Source of the DNA: Azolla pinnata
Taxonomy: Eukaryota > Streptophyta > Polypodiopsida > Salviniales > Salviniaceae
Length of the DNA stretch: 64,000 nucleotides
Reading direction: 5' to 3'
Assembly: GCA_037176905.1 (NCBI GenBank)
Contig: JBBBWG010027756.1
Coordinates: forward strand, 1 to 64,000
Shown here: positions 14,901 to 26,000 of the stretch, piece after piece
Layout of the letters: the number at the start of each line of letters is the position of its first letter
Numbering within the stretch: the stretch's first letter is position 1
Notes under the pieces: generated by a model
Databases searched by the model: none
What the model was told of the DNA's origin: nothing
The model's input: the letters and a program-made list of their open reading frames with translations, nothing else
Position numbers and translations under genes: made by a program

Positions 14901-15554
14901 TTCAAGGGCAACAGAAGAGAATTGAGATGGATTGATCAAGCCTGAATGGAAATGTGCAGGCGGTAAGTCTGCCCATCCTGTACGTGATTTCTTCCTTCCA
15001 TCAGTTCCTTTAGTAACTCTTGTTGTTTGAACAATTGGAAATTTGGAGGAATCATCCCTATTCGTCTGATTCAGGCCCTAGAATCAAACAAGATTGAATT
15101 AAGCCTAACGAAACAGTGAACCATCAACCCTACCTCTCTGAATAATATGCCCCAGAAATTTTGCACAAAAAGAACTGTCTCTCTGAATAGCATAGGCAGA
15201 AAAGCTAGGAATCGAGCTTTACAGTACTAGAGACAAATAAATGGATTGGAAAATGTCATTTTACATGTGAACTTTAATGAAAAACTGTAGTTTTATATAG
15301 CCTGTGTGAAAATTTGAAGCTAACAATGAACTTCACAGTAATGGGAGTGGCCTTAAGCATATGCATTGATTATTACGAAATAGGAAACATCATAACAGAA
15401 AGTTATACATGAGTATGGCCTTGTAAACAGAGGTGCATAGAAGGTTGCAAAACTAAGATAGAAGACATCATAACAGGTTGCAACGGAATTGGAGAATCTG
15501 ACGAACCTGTTGGACCCACTGTATAGCAGAAGGCTCCAAACCATCTGTGAACAT
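5947..15554 (-). CDS. Conserved plant protein of unknown function, At4g24610/At5g65440 family
   Basis: Twenty exons join in frame to 1244 aa: complement of 5947-6105, 6393-6545, 6767-6961, 7181-7381, 7476-7640, 7719-7962, 8085-8252, 8336-8526, 9443-9667, 9754-9871, 9951-10114, 10204-10317, 10502-10607, 10707-10794, 11023-11310, 11512-11630, 12876-12977, 13510-13733, 14415-15077, 15507-15554. The start MFTDGLEPSAIQW and internal blocks (GGVDAKDLFHLYI, RLLDILRPKIENK, CRGYWDRLGQ) match my memory of the plant family containing Arabidopsis At4g24610 and At5g65440. The first 240 residues are polar, with an acidic run near 200. Residues of about 480-575 (DLFVEVQDSKG, RWWSLHGE, GKVQLFISF) look like a C2-type beta domain, which is my inference. 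The rest is mostly helical. I see no signal peptide or membrane segment. Older databases label this family after an insecticidal crystal protein; nothing here supports that. Exon 19 carries an internal duplication. Function is unknown. Confidence 0.88.
6393..6545 (-). repeat. Exon 19 with tandem duplication of its 3' end including the splice donor
   Basis: Two related copies lie in tandem inside this exon. Copy 1 (6533-6474) reads FLETKENNRSWYKGSGYAPS and copy 2 (6449-6393) reads YLETKENRSSYKGPGYALS, separated by 8 codons. Other plant members, as I recall them, have the motif once (FLE.RKENRSWYKGS) followed directly by VLDD. Both copies end at TCG followed by a possible donor, gttagt at 6473 and gtaagt at 6392. 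Both donors are phase 0, so use of the inner one would skip 81 nt (27 aa) and still join in frame to ILDDVFASQMQ in exon 20. Confidence 0.8.
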
Positions 15555-15572
15555 GTCTACTTCTCAAACGCT

Positions 15573-15596
15573 TTAAGCCATATCTCGCTCAAGCAT
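15573..15596 (-). promoter_or_regulatory. Short upstream ORF in the leader of the At4g24610-type gene
   Basis: An ATG opens 42 nt upstream of the main start codon and codes for MLERDMA before a stop 18 nt short of the main ATG. It would be in the mRNA if the leader is unspliced here, which I cannot prove. A second ATG in the same frame lies inside it. A seven-codon uORF this close could reduce initiation at the main start. Confidence 0.4.
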
Positions 15597-15989
15597 TGTT
15601 TTTGCGAGAGGATTGATCTCTCCTCTCACCTGTACATTCAGTGAATAAAACTGTGAGAATTCACAGCCTCCAGTACTTCTCTCCAAGAATACATAGACAT
15701 GCTGCCGATGGCCATGCTGCCGATGGCGTATTTCAAGCTCTTCTCATAAAAAGATTACCTTTCTTTTGTACTTTGTTATGAACTGATTGCAACTCTCCTG
15801 CTTTTTTCGGTGAGAAATCGCAAGACTTCAATTCTCCACCGAAGAAAGAAACCGAAAACTTGCAGCTTTTGATTGGTCTTCCTCAGGTCTATTCCTTTTC
15901 CCTAGCTCTCTGGCAAGCCAGAAGAAGGAGGGAGGAACAGGAAGCTGATGCTTACTCGGAAAAGCAAATGCTGGTAATGTGAACGGAAG

Positions 15990-16560
15990 GCAGAGGCTCT
16001 CTCTCTCGCTCGCTATCTTTCTCTCTCGAATGGTGACGACAAGTTCCCGCAACAGCAAGCGTCTGATCCGTATCTAACAAGAGAATTGCAGAAGAGGAAC
16101 AAGACGAAGAGGACGACGAAGAAGAAGAAGAAGCTTCTGGCAAAAACGTACCACAGGCAAAGCTTTTCTGGTGCAAAGACAGACTGAAGTATCTTAAGAA
16201 GAAGAAGAGGAGGAGGAGGAGGAGGAGGAGGAGGAGGCGGAAGCTTATCCAAACTGCACAACAGGCAAATTTTCCAGTGCAAAGGCAAACTGAAGCCGCG
16301 TATGAAGAAGAAGAAGAAGTAGCAAGAAGCAAACAAGAGGAAGAAAACGGCTTGTAGGGGAGCTGCGGCTATGGCGGGCAAGTTTCCGTAGCAAGAAAAC
16401 AAAAGGTATGCTTAGGAGCAAACGGCAAGAAGCAGCACAGAGACTGAAACACAGAGAGAGAGAGAGACAAAGAGAGCGAGAGCGTACCTGGCTATGGCGA
16501 GCTTCGTTGGTTTCTGCTTCTGACGACGACGACGACGACGGCGACGAAGGCTTGGATCAG
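15990..16560. repeat. Triplet and GA-rich low-complexity tract at the 5' end of the At4g24610-type gene
   Basis: The plus strand carries runs of gaa, gga and gac triplets: (gaa) near 16100-16135, (gag)n near 16203-16240, (gaa) near 16300-16320, (ga)n at 16457-16490, (gac)n at 16519-16545. In the sense of the minus-strand gene this is a CT-rich leader or promoter. Long open frames of Ser, Leu, Phe or Glu runs occur here on both strands. They are low-complexity by-products and not genes. Confidence 0.85.
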
Positions 16561-16708
16561 TTCAAAAAACGGGCAACGGACAACCGGCTACAGCCGGTCA
16601 CTTTTCTAGCTGTTTCCACCGGGCGCTTACCGGACACGTCGGCATGCCGTCCTCACATCTCAGCCGTCCGAATCCCCCCGCCATCCAACGGCTCTCAATA
16701 AAAACTAT

Positions 16709-17134
16709 GGGAAAATTGCCGATAAACGCCTGACAAAATTATAAGCTGCATTTTAACGCCTACCAAAAGCCAAAAATTTACAAATCAAACGCCTGGTTCT
16801 AAAATTTTTTATTTATTGATCGCAAATTAATCAATTGTGTGCTCGATTCACGTCTGATTTACTCATTGATTTTAATGCTCGATTATTTGATTAATATCGA
16901 AGTATCGCGTCAATCGATCAGTCAGATTCTGGAATTACCAACTTTTGTTAATTGGATATTATGAGGGAACCGATTGAGTTCGATTAGTGAGAAGCGATTA
17001 GGGACAGAATGAATACTTGCAGAATTAGTTTAATGTTAATTTTTAGTGGAAGATAAGATCAGGCGTCAATTGGTAATTTCTTATTTTAGTAGGCGTTAAA
17101 ATAATTTTGTTACACGCTTTTTGGTGATTCTCCC
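16709..17134. mobile_element. MULE-like MITE, copy 1
   Basis: A 426-bp non-coding element with long, imperfect terminal inverted repeats of about 90 bp. The left end begins gggaaaattgcc; the right end is the inverse (ggtgattctccc). Inside each arm the block ttttaacgcct and a second acgcctg recur in opposite orientation. The internal part is AT-rich with no coding capacity. TIR length and the terminal GGGAAAATT type fit non-autonomous Mutator-like elements. I see no clear target duplication around this copy. Confidence 0.7.
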
Positions 17135-17144
17135 TAAAATTATA

Positions 17145-17598
17145 GGAACAATTTGCCAAAAAAAAAGCTTGATGAAATTATAAATTGCATTTTAACGCCT
17201 GTGAAAAGTACAAATTACAGATAACACCTAGTCTTTAAAAATCAATGCTTAGATTAATTTGGTTGCATTGAATTTGTCCGTTTTAAGCTCAATTGGCACG
17301 AAATTAATTAATTATTTGATACTCAACTAATTGATTAACATCAAATTAATTCGTTAGTCAATTAACTAGATTTTGAAATTGTTAACTTTTGTTAATCAAT
17401 TAGTGTGTAAAATAATCAATTAGGATCAATTAGTTGGAAGCGATCACGAATAAGATCAGTTAACGTTGTATTAACTAGATTAATCAGTGTTCATTTTTAA
17501 ATGGGAGAGAAGACTCGGCATTAATCTGTATTATCTTATATTAGATGGCGCTAAACTGTAAATTATAATTCTGTTAGGCGTTTTTTGGTAATTTTCCC
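17145..17598. mobile_element. MULE-like MITE, copy 2
   Basis: A second, diverged copy of the 16709-17134 element in the same orientation, separated by only 10 bp. The arms again carry gcattttaacgcct on the left and aggcgttttttggtaatttt on the right. Flanks read taaaattata (17135-17144) and taaattata (17599-17607), a near-perfect 9-bp target duplication as expected for MULE-type insertion. Copy 2 may therefore have inserted at the edge of copy 1. Confidence 0.7.
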
Positions 17599-17679
17599 TA
17601 AATTATAACAATACGAGAAAAAACACAGACAACAATTTGTTTTTCCCCTTCATGGTTACTGTTCTTACAATATTCATTT

Positions 17680-17680
<1 letters not shown>

Positions 17681-17719
<39 letters not shown>
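17681..17719. repeat. (TAA)n microsatellite
   Basis: Thirteen consecutive taa triplets, seen directly. It generates spurious open frames of Ile or Leu runs on the minus strand. Confidence 0.95.
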
Positions 17720-17977
17720 GCCAAAATTGTAATAATAATTGCAAAACATTAAGAAGAAGAATAAAAAGGGCAATATTAGTAGCAGTAGCAGTATCATCAT
17801 CATCAATATGATTATCGGATTTGTTTATGTTTTGAATCAAGTTCTTCTTTATATTTTGCCCTTTGTAAATTGTAAGAAGACTAATAACAACAATAAAACA
17901 AAACATTAAACACAAAGTGTTCTCAATAAGAGTTTCTACTTTTCTTCACTATATAATTTGCTATATATATATAATAT

Positions 17978-18250
17978 ATAAGAAATCTGATGATGCTTCT
18001 TGGCTCTTGTCAGTCTCTGGGCATCACGGCGGCAATCGTAGGGCTCCAGACTTTGTGCCAGGAAGTTCAGTGCGATCTAAGCCATCCGTTCTAATTTCAA
18101 GAGTTTCTATACAAGAAATCTAATGATGCTTCTTGCTTTTGTCAGTTGAACACACTCCTTCAATATACAATCGGACATCACGCGACAATCGTACGGCTCT
18201 GCACTCTATGCCAGGGAGTCCAGTGGGATCTGAGCCGTCCGTTTGAAACC
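17978..18250. repeat. Diverged tandem duplication, unit about 130 bp
   Basis: Two diverged copies lie head to tail (about 17978-18105 and 18111-18250). Both open with aagaaatct.atgatgcttcttg, then share gtcag, gacaatcgta.ggctc and tgccaggg.agt.cagtg.gatct blocks. I see no terminal inverted repeats and no coding frame, so the origin is unknown. Confidence 0.65.
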
Positions 18251-20238
18251 CTAGATATCTAAATCAGTCCACATTTGCTCGGACGGATTATGTGATGAAA
18301 GCCTAGAATTCCGATGGATGAATTTTGGCCTCCAAATAGATGAATACGGATCAGGTGGCCGCAGATCGCACTAAACTCCCCCTGGAATCATAAAAGGCAG
18401 AAAGAAAAAGAGAGAAGAGACAGACCCTTTTTCTCTCTTGTCAACTATTTCTATAACCTTCTATTTTGATCTTTCCGATACTATGCTCAAAAGCTCCCAA
18501 CTTTTGTGCTTGAAACGGCACGGAGAACGCATCGTGCCCAAATGCCACAGCCTCTGCGTGCTAAAGTCAGATCAAGCTCAATTGACCAAAATGACCAACC
18601 TTGATCCTTTTGATCTCTTTGTTTGTCACACTCTCAAGCTACTTTGCTCATCATCTCGATTAGTCGGCCTAATGAAGTTTGTCGTGAGGAGACCAAAGAG
18701 AGCTTCATAAGATCCTTGTCTCTTCCAGCATCGCTTCGCGACAAATTAGCAGAAACAACAGGGGAGTCTGTAAAAGGCTGACGAATTCACCACCATGACA
18801 ATTCATGAACAAACTGTCCAATTGCTTTGCTTCACCATACCTGATGGCTTTTGGGCCGTGGCTTTTCTCCTTGTCATCATTCGGACCTAAATCCTCCACA
18901 AAAATAGTCGAAATTCTTATGTAAAAAAGCTGTTGCACACTAAGCTTCACCTTTCGATCGAATCCGAATTAATAACTTTGTTAGTAGCGATTGTAACATG
19001 ACTAGTCACATGATTGAATCGATTCGTGATGAATGTTCAAAGATATGGTCAGAGAACGTTGAAAATCAAAGTGCACAAAAGCCAACCTTTGGTCTCGAAC
19101 ATCAGCTGTTGGAACCCTGATGCAGGAAAATCAAAATTTGCGGGATGTAGTCCTCAAGTTTCTCATTTCTAATTTACTTCCATTGATTAGTATGTTGTTC
19201 ATCATTTTGCTAGTTGTGATTAAGCCCCTTCACAACTTGCTCAAACATTTCTTTTTTGCATTTCTTGTCATGGAAATTTCACCTGCATGCAATGCACATA
19301 CCATGGCTGTCAACAGTGAACATAAACATCCAAATGCAAGTGATACAAATATTCAGTAGGAGCTTCATGCTTCCTCACGATAAACAAACAATCAAGTCTT
19401 TCTGAAAACAGTTTAGTACTGAGGTCTCAGGGCTTAAGAATGCATCACATGGTCTGTGTTCATCCCTCCCTGATTTTCGCAAGGCTTCATCATATTAAGA
19501 TGTTTGTTTTGCTTTTGCCTTTTGAGCTGAACTTCCATGCTCTGAATCATAATCATGCACACCGACAGCAAGACCTTACTACCTGCATTCAGCCCACTTA
19601 GCAATCAAGACTCCATTTGTACTGCACGAGGAGGGCACATCAGCATTATGCTTGTGTGATTTGACCACACCACACAGCTTACCCATCATTATATTCTTTC
19701 CAAATGCTGCAGTTCGTTCTCGAAATTGCCTGCAATTCTTTCTCATCTTATGTTAGTCGCCCTCATTCAAGTGAAAGGGGAAGCCCAAAAACGTGGAGTT
19801 CTTGGTTTTGCATGCTTTTTAAGGCCGATGCATTCATCACCTTCCCAAAACATGAATCTTGAAATCAACCAGGGAAAGACCACAATGGCTTTATACAAAC
19901 CCTCAAACGGCAATATCGCATTTTTGCTTTGCATTTATTTCAAGGTCAATGTATTTCATTACCTTCAGCAAGACACAACTTGTGAAATCATCAGAGCTCG
20001 GGAAACACAGCCAGAAAATTGTAGTTTTCTTTCCAGAGGGAAAGATTACAGTTGCATTGAGCAAGGCTCTCTGTGGAGGTAGAGTCATTTTGGCCTGACT
20101 CTAACTAGTATATATACCGAAGGTGAGAAAACTAGCTTGTATCGAAAAGCTAGTTCAAAGAACTGTGCAGAGCTGCAACATATACCAGAGTCAAGACGAA
20201 CTAGCTGGTATCAAAAAGCCCGAACTCGAACTAGCAGT
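18251..20238. other. Spacer, no gene recognised
   Basis: The longest frames (18438-18710 and 19726-20082, plus strand) have no similarity I recognise and no supporting splice pattern. Weak direct repeats of about 90 bp occur near 19800-19875 and 19900-20000, and a short repeat (aactagctngtatc.aaaagc) near 20132-20222. The right part is the 3' flank of the acetyltransferase gene. Confidence 0.45.
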
Positions 20239-21395
20239 TCAAGGAGTACCAAAATCAATGAACATTCTATGAGCATCTCGATGTGGAGCATAGTAATCGA
20301 TCACTACAGTATCCAGTTCGAAACCAAGCTTCTTGTACAGATTCATCGCTGCATCCCGCATAGGATCAACATGAAGGGTCAGTCGAGAAATGGGCCTTTC
20401 CCTGCACTTCACGATTGCTGCTCTTAGCAATGCCTCGCCATAACCTTGCCGACGGCAACACTCCCTCACTGCAAGAAAGAAGGAAAGAAACACATACATT
20501 CTCATGTTGATCACTTAGGGTTTAAGCTTCAGGGTTTCTAGGTCTCAATTATTCCACCATCACTAGTATTCTCTGCTCTCACTCTGCTCAGGCCCACAAG
20601 AAATGATGCGGACAAAAAGAATAAATCGAGAGACAGCAGCAACTTTGCTGAATGGATATACTGCCTTGATGGGCAAGAAACCCTGAAACAGTCATCGAAA
20701 GACTGCATTCCGTAGTATTTACCTTGCTCCAGGAGAGCATCGCTCATAAAAAGAATCTGGCATTCTTTGAAATGGCACGACTATATAAGCTGCATCGTCC
20801 ATAATCTACATGAATTTTTTTTGATAAATTTCCAGGGTTTCTTCCAAGCATACAGCAGATCATTTTAGGGTTTCCGCTTTGCATCTACGAACAATGCCAA
20901 TGTCGGGCTTTGCTTTGACTACGATAAACAGGCAGCATCTTACAGTTCCCTTCCAAGGCAGATATCTTTCAGGCCTAGCTACATAGCATATACACACTCG
21001 CATGCAAATACACACATCCAAACACACACACACACACACAAATGCGAGAACATGAGCTAACCTGCCAGCTTCGTGATGGAAGCAACCATGGAGGATGTGA
21101 AGCTGACGATGACATAGCCAGCGACGGAGAAGGATGAACGATTGTTGCCTTGTCTTGGTTCTTGTTCTTCGATTGGCAGTTCTTGGCCCTGTTGACGGCG
21201 ATCCTTCTTCGGATTATCGACCCTGGCATAGAGGATGGCACCGTTCCTCTTCTTCGCCTCTGATTCTAGCGAGGCGGAGAGGGACTCGTGCTTAGGGAAG
21301 AGATGGCGCTCCAGCTTCGCGATCTCTTGGAGAACGTCCTGAGCTTCAGGGCACTCGGCTCTTCGCTTGTTCAGATTCAGCTCTCTGATCTCCAT
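20239..21395 (-). CDS. GNAT-family N-acetyltransferase (At1g03650-like)
   Basis: Two exons, complement of 20239-20468 and 21062-21395, encode 187 aa. The fold is the GNAT acyl-CoA transferase type. Motif A is visible as CRRQGYGEALLRAAI with the acetyl-CoA loop R117-R-Q-G-Y-G122, followed by LTLHVDP and AMNLYKKLGFELD, the usual motif B. It resembles the small plant protein I know as At1g03650. The start is taken at MEIRELNLNKR because relatives begin there; an in-frame ATG four codons upstream (21407) is possible. Residues of about 60-90 form a polar Gln/Glu/Arg-rich linker that I do not remember in angiosperm relatives. No transit peptide is evident. The substrate is unknown. Confidence 0.82.
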
Positions 21396-21467
21396 CACTT
21401 TCTTCAACAGAGTACATTGATTGTATTAATCAAAAACATGTGTCAATGGGGGGCAATTGTTTGTCTA

Positions 21468-21640
21468 TCTGGATCTTGATCAATCTATCTGGCCATCTAA
21501 TCTATCGATCGATCGGATCGATTTGCTTGTCTATCCACATATCAAATTGATCTCCGTGTCTATCTGCAATCGATCCATCCATCTGTAGATCGATCGAATC
21601 TGCCTATCTGTCCACGAGTTGATCGATCCCCATGTTTATC
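21468..21640. repeat. Degenerate TCTATCTG / GATCGATC minisatellite
   Basis: A 170-bp stretch just upstream of the acetyltransferase gene is built from variants of tctatctg, ccatc and gatcgatc (for example atcgatcgatcggatcgatt near 21500-21520). It has no coding content and sits where the promoter should be. Confidence 0.6.
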
Positions 21641-21785
21641 TCCAATGCTACGCGATGCGGTCAATCCGTCTGTTACCTCATCGATTGATCTCTTCGATTG
21701 CACCTCTTATGTCTTTCTATGATGTCATGCGATCGACCCAAGTCTCGCTTGGTTGAAACAAAGCAAGCGTCGATCAGTCGATGGG

Positions 21786-21903
21786 TCGACCCAACCATCT
21801 TCCTCTTTCTGGACCTTCGACTACTTCTAGAGTGAGTCTAGTCGGTTGAGCCAACCATCTTCTCCTCTTTTTGGACCTTCGCCTACTTTTGGAGCGAGTC
21901 TTA
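21786..21903. repeat. Direct repeat pair, about 56 bp
   Basis: Two copies of ccaaccatcttc..ctctttntggaccttcgnctacttntgga / gagtct lie at about 21786-21840 and 21847-21903 with few differences. There is no coding frame. Confidence 0.7.
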
Positions 21904-23046
21904 TGTAATTCATCTCTTGTGGGTTGTTTGGCAACCCATGAGAATGTATTCTGAACTTTGGCAATTAGTAATGAGGAAGCTCAAGTTTGACATGTGACAG
22001 GTACCACATTTATGCCTATAGGTGGGCCAATAGGCACAATGTTTAGATAGTTTTAGTGATCATTCATCCTATCGATGATGTAGCACAAATTCCAGCAACA
22101 AAATAAGATAACAAAAGGTTACGGGTTTGTGATCCGCAACTACCCTTGGGTCTAGCGAACTCCGCTACATACGTTGATCGGCCTTTGCCAATCTATTTCT
22201 CCATCTTCACTAGTTCTGCTAGCTTCCTCGATTCCCCATCATTAGTCTTCTTCCAATCAACCTTGTTGGCTAGATTATTCTTAGCGATTATATGCTTTTT
22301 AGCAAATACCTCAGAAGATGCACAAAAAGTTTATCAGAAAATTATGTTTATGCATTGTAAAACCATAACTCGACTACGACCAATTGAGACAAGCTAAGGT
22401 CCAAACAACGACGAATTCCAAAATATCAGTATATGTTAGCAAGGACGCCCTTCCATATCACCGATTCTATAATAGTTAACTCGCTTCAAAATCGCTATAG
22501 AGTATAAAGCACTAGAGATAAAATAGGATTCAAGCTATGTTGGTACATTAACAGTTGGTAAAAACAGAGACAAGGAGAAGAAAAGCATTTTGATTTGATC
22601 CATTGAAATGCATGAAAGAATCAGCGACAAGCCCGACAAGCAAACTGCACATACAAGCTGTGACCATAGAAGGCTCTTAACAGAAACACTGAATCTGCCG
22701 GAGCTTTTATCACCATGAAATGCAACGAACGATACATGAACTCCCGCATTAAAATGTTCCACTGCAATGATGCTAACAGATACATAAATAGAGAAAAAAT
22801 GGATCACCAGCAAGCAGCTCGTCCGTGTGGAGTGCCTTGTATGATTATTACATAGTACCTAAAAATCTTCCCTCTTCAGCTTCCAGGCACACCTGCAGAA
22901 GAAAACACTTCTAACGTATACAATTCTCTTCTGAAGCAAAATAGAAGGCATGAATTGTATGTAGTACACTCTCAGTTTGCATCAATGCTTTTCTCTCCAT
23001 ACCTGGCGCACAACTGGGGGAATTACTTGCACCTTCCTTTACCTTT
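21904..23046. other. Spacer and 3' flank of the beta-adaptin gene
   Basis: No gene recognised. The part from about 22500 to 23046 is probably 3' UTR of the minus-strand adaptin gene, but I see no unambiguous poly(A) signal. Confidence 0.4.
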
Positions 23047-26000
23047 TCATCTCAACAATGCATCTATGGCCTCGAAAAAGAGTGGTGCCATCTCCGGCAC
23101 CGGCGTCTTCACCGCACACTTGACTCCAGGATAACCTACCAGGAAAGTGAGCTCGACGAGGAAGGGTATGAACTTCCCCGAAACATATGGAACCTTCCCA
23201 GAGAGGTATAGAACCTCTTGGTTAGTATCCTTCAGTATCCGCCTTGCAACGTAAAACAAGTTCGATGCAGAAAGCTTCTCCACCGTTGCATCGGTGCTGG
23301 ATATGGATGCATTAGGTAGATCCCTTGAAACCTCATGCGAATCTGGAAGTGCTTGCCATGTCTGTGATAAGCCACATATGCTATAACCCAGTTAGTTAAT
23401 CCGACTTTATAACAGAATGCACCCAAGCTTTCAACATCCAAGACATACCCCTCTGTTTCAAAACTTTTACAGCTATTCCAACAAATATGCAGAAACAGGG
23501 GTACATCGAGCGATTTCTGAAGACTCAGTGTAGATTGGTAAAAATACGGTAAGAAAAAGAGAGATGAAAATAAAGGAGAAATGAAGATGTGTTCAAGACC
23601 TCGAGGAAGGTACCACGCTCCATCTTGCCATCTTCCAAAAAGAGTGCTTGCAAAGGAACTTTGTCTGTAAAGTACCAGACAGGCTGTTGGTTGTTCTTCA
23701 CGGCAACTTGTAAAACAGAATTTGGAGGCCCTGGGGCTAAATTCTGAAACAAAGTCATAGGAAGTAGGGTGGTAGCAGAGGACCCAGGAAGCAATGGAGG
23801 AACCTGTAAAGACAAATTACATAGTTCTACTTTAAAGAAGTTGTACTACTTCTAACTGGCTCGAAAATCTGATCACATTAACTGTACCTGCAAAGGGCCT
23901 GAGGCGGCAAGGCCAAAAGTATTTTTGTTGAACTGTATCTGAAAACCATCAAGTGTACCTTGTGTATTGTTCTCAAAGAAAAGATTATAGAAAACCTCTC
24001 GTTCTCGTCGAATGAGTTGACCACATATTTGTAGGCCTTGTCCAGCAGAGGCTGGAAATATAACAGGCAGTGGAGGCCTGTAACAGCAAAATACAAATCC
24101 ACAGTTAATGAACAAAACGAATGGGAAAAAAGAATAGAGTACAAGAACTGCCTTTAACAAACCAAAAAGCACCTGAACAATGAAAATTCAAACATTTAGA
24201 AAGGAACTAATGACGAAATTCACTATGATAATGACCATTCTAACTGGGGCATCAAAAACAAAAACCATGAAAAATTCAAACAAAAACATTAACCATGAAG
24301 CAACGACAGAAAAAAGAAACAAATAATTATAATGTGGTGTATGCGCATGGCCAATGCAATATCAGAATTGATGCATCAATAAAAGCCATGATCACCTTGC
24401 AGGAGATGTGCTAGCATCAGTCACTGGGACAGGTGCATTATCAAGTCCTATCAAGTCACCCAACAAATCAGGCAGAGGAGCCGGCTGAGGAATAGCTGCC
24501 TTCTGGGGTGGAGGACGAGAAGCAACCGGGACAGCTGGTGTAGAAACTGTCTCAGAAATAGGTGCAGAAGACTCATTTTGACCTGAATTCTGCCCTTCAC
24601 TATACTCTTCATCATCCTCAGGACGTTGGGCTGTAACCTTTGCACGGCTGACAAAAGATTCAGGTGGCTTATGATAGACAGATGCAAGTGTTGCAATATT
24701 TGCAAGCAACTCATCCAGCAGAGATGGATCAAGCTGGTTCGAGTCATCACTTATGGTTGGCTTTTCAGCCAATACTACATCCTTTGCAGCCTGCAATAAT
24801 CCAATAAAACAATTCGTAAACTTTTGTATCATTGTTCAAATGTTCGCTCTATATATCCTACCTCAGGATCTGTTGAAAGTAGCCGCCAGTAAATGTATGC
24901 TCGATCCCGTAGGTCAGGGTTGTCTGTTTCCTGTGTGGCATTGTTAAGCACAACCTATACAAGACAAAATAATTCTTGCCAATTAGAATATTATCACTGA
25001 TCATTTTTCCTGGTAAACTGATTTGCATATCAATAGATGTAAATAAGAAAATGCATGCAATCCAACCATGCTGCTTTGACACCTTTCTCTGTCCAATTAA
25101 CAAATTGAAAGAATAGTTCAATAATAAACTGGATGTGATTGCTCCTCTCAGAAACATAATAACCAACAGAAGCTTTTTATCATTTTCCACTAAGCCTCAG
25201 ATTCAGAACTCTAGATCATCACCTAAGAAAAGGAAACAGTAGAATGGACGGTATGCAACTAATTCTTACCATGCGCATACATATTGGAAAGTGGGAGCTA
25301 TGCAGTTCTAAGCTGGACGAAGAACTTCTCGAGTTGGAAGTCTTACAATAGATTAGAAATTGAACTCCTATGTTATCAGACTTGAACCTTACATGCCATA
25401 GTCTATATGCATCACAAATATCATCGTGTACTTATATGCAATCATGCCTGTATCATCTCCTGTGGTCGCTCAGTTGGCTTTTTCAAGAAAAGCTTCACAG
25501 CAGCTGTCAGCAATTGTAATTGGACTTGAGGTGGTTCTTCTGGAAACGTTTCAAGAAAGCTCTCAAGCAATTCATCAGCATTATCGATCCGCTCAGCATA
25601 CTCCCCTATAATCCATATCATTGAAGCCTGCAAGGTATCAATAATATTCTTAAAAATTTATAAGTAAGATAATCAAGGCGACCCTTTAGAAGCTACTTAC
25701 CTTTGCTTCTGGCTCATCCAAAGTGTCCAGGTTTTCACAGAGTGTAGCAATGATGGATTCATACCTGAATGAGGATTGAGAGAACATCCAAAGCTTATGC
25801 AGTGAGCATTCATTTTTTTCATTGTGAAAATAACTCCCATAAATATAATGTGAAATTTGCAACACCACAGCGTTACATTTTACAATGTTCTCTTTGTCTG
25901 AACATAAACCCTTTTAACGTTCTTAAACTGCACCTCTATGTAACTGTGCTATCCGACCTACCCAGTTGGAAGCAACATACTTCTATTCAGGCCCATAGGC

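Noticed and set aside
5947-15554. Crystal-toxin relationship implied by an old database label for this family
   Set aside because: No toxin-like domain, signal peptide or pore-forming segment is visible; the label is a legacy misannotation.
18438-18710. 90-codon plus-strand frame
   Set aside because: No similarity recognised, no conserved motif, and it sits in AT-rich spacer; chance is sufficient.
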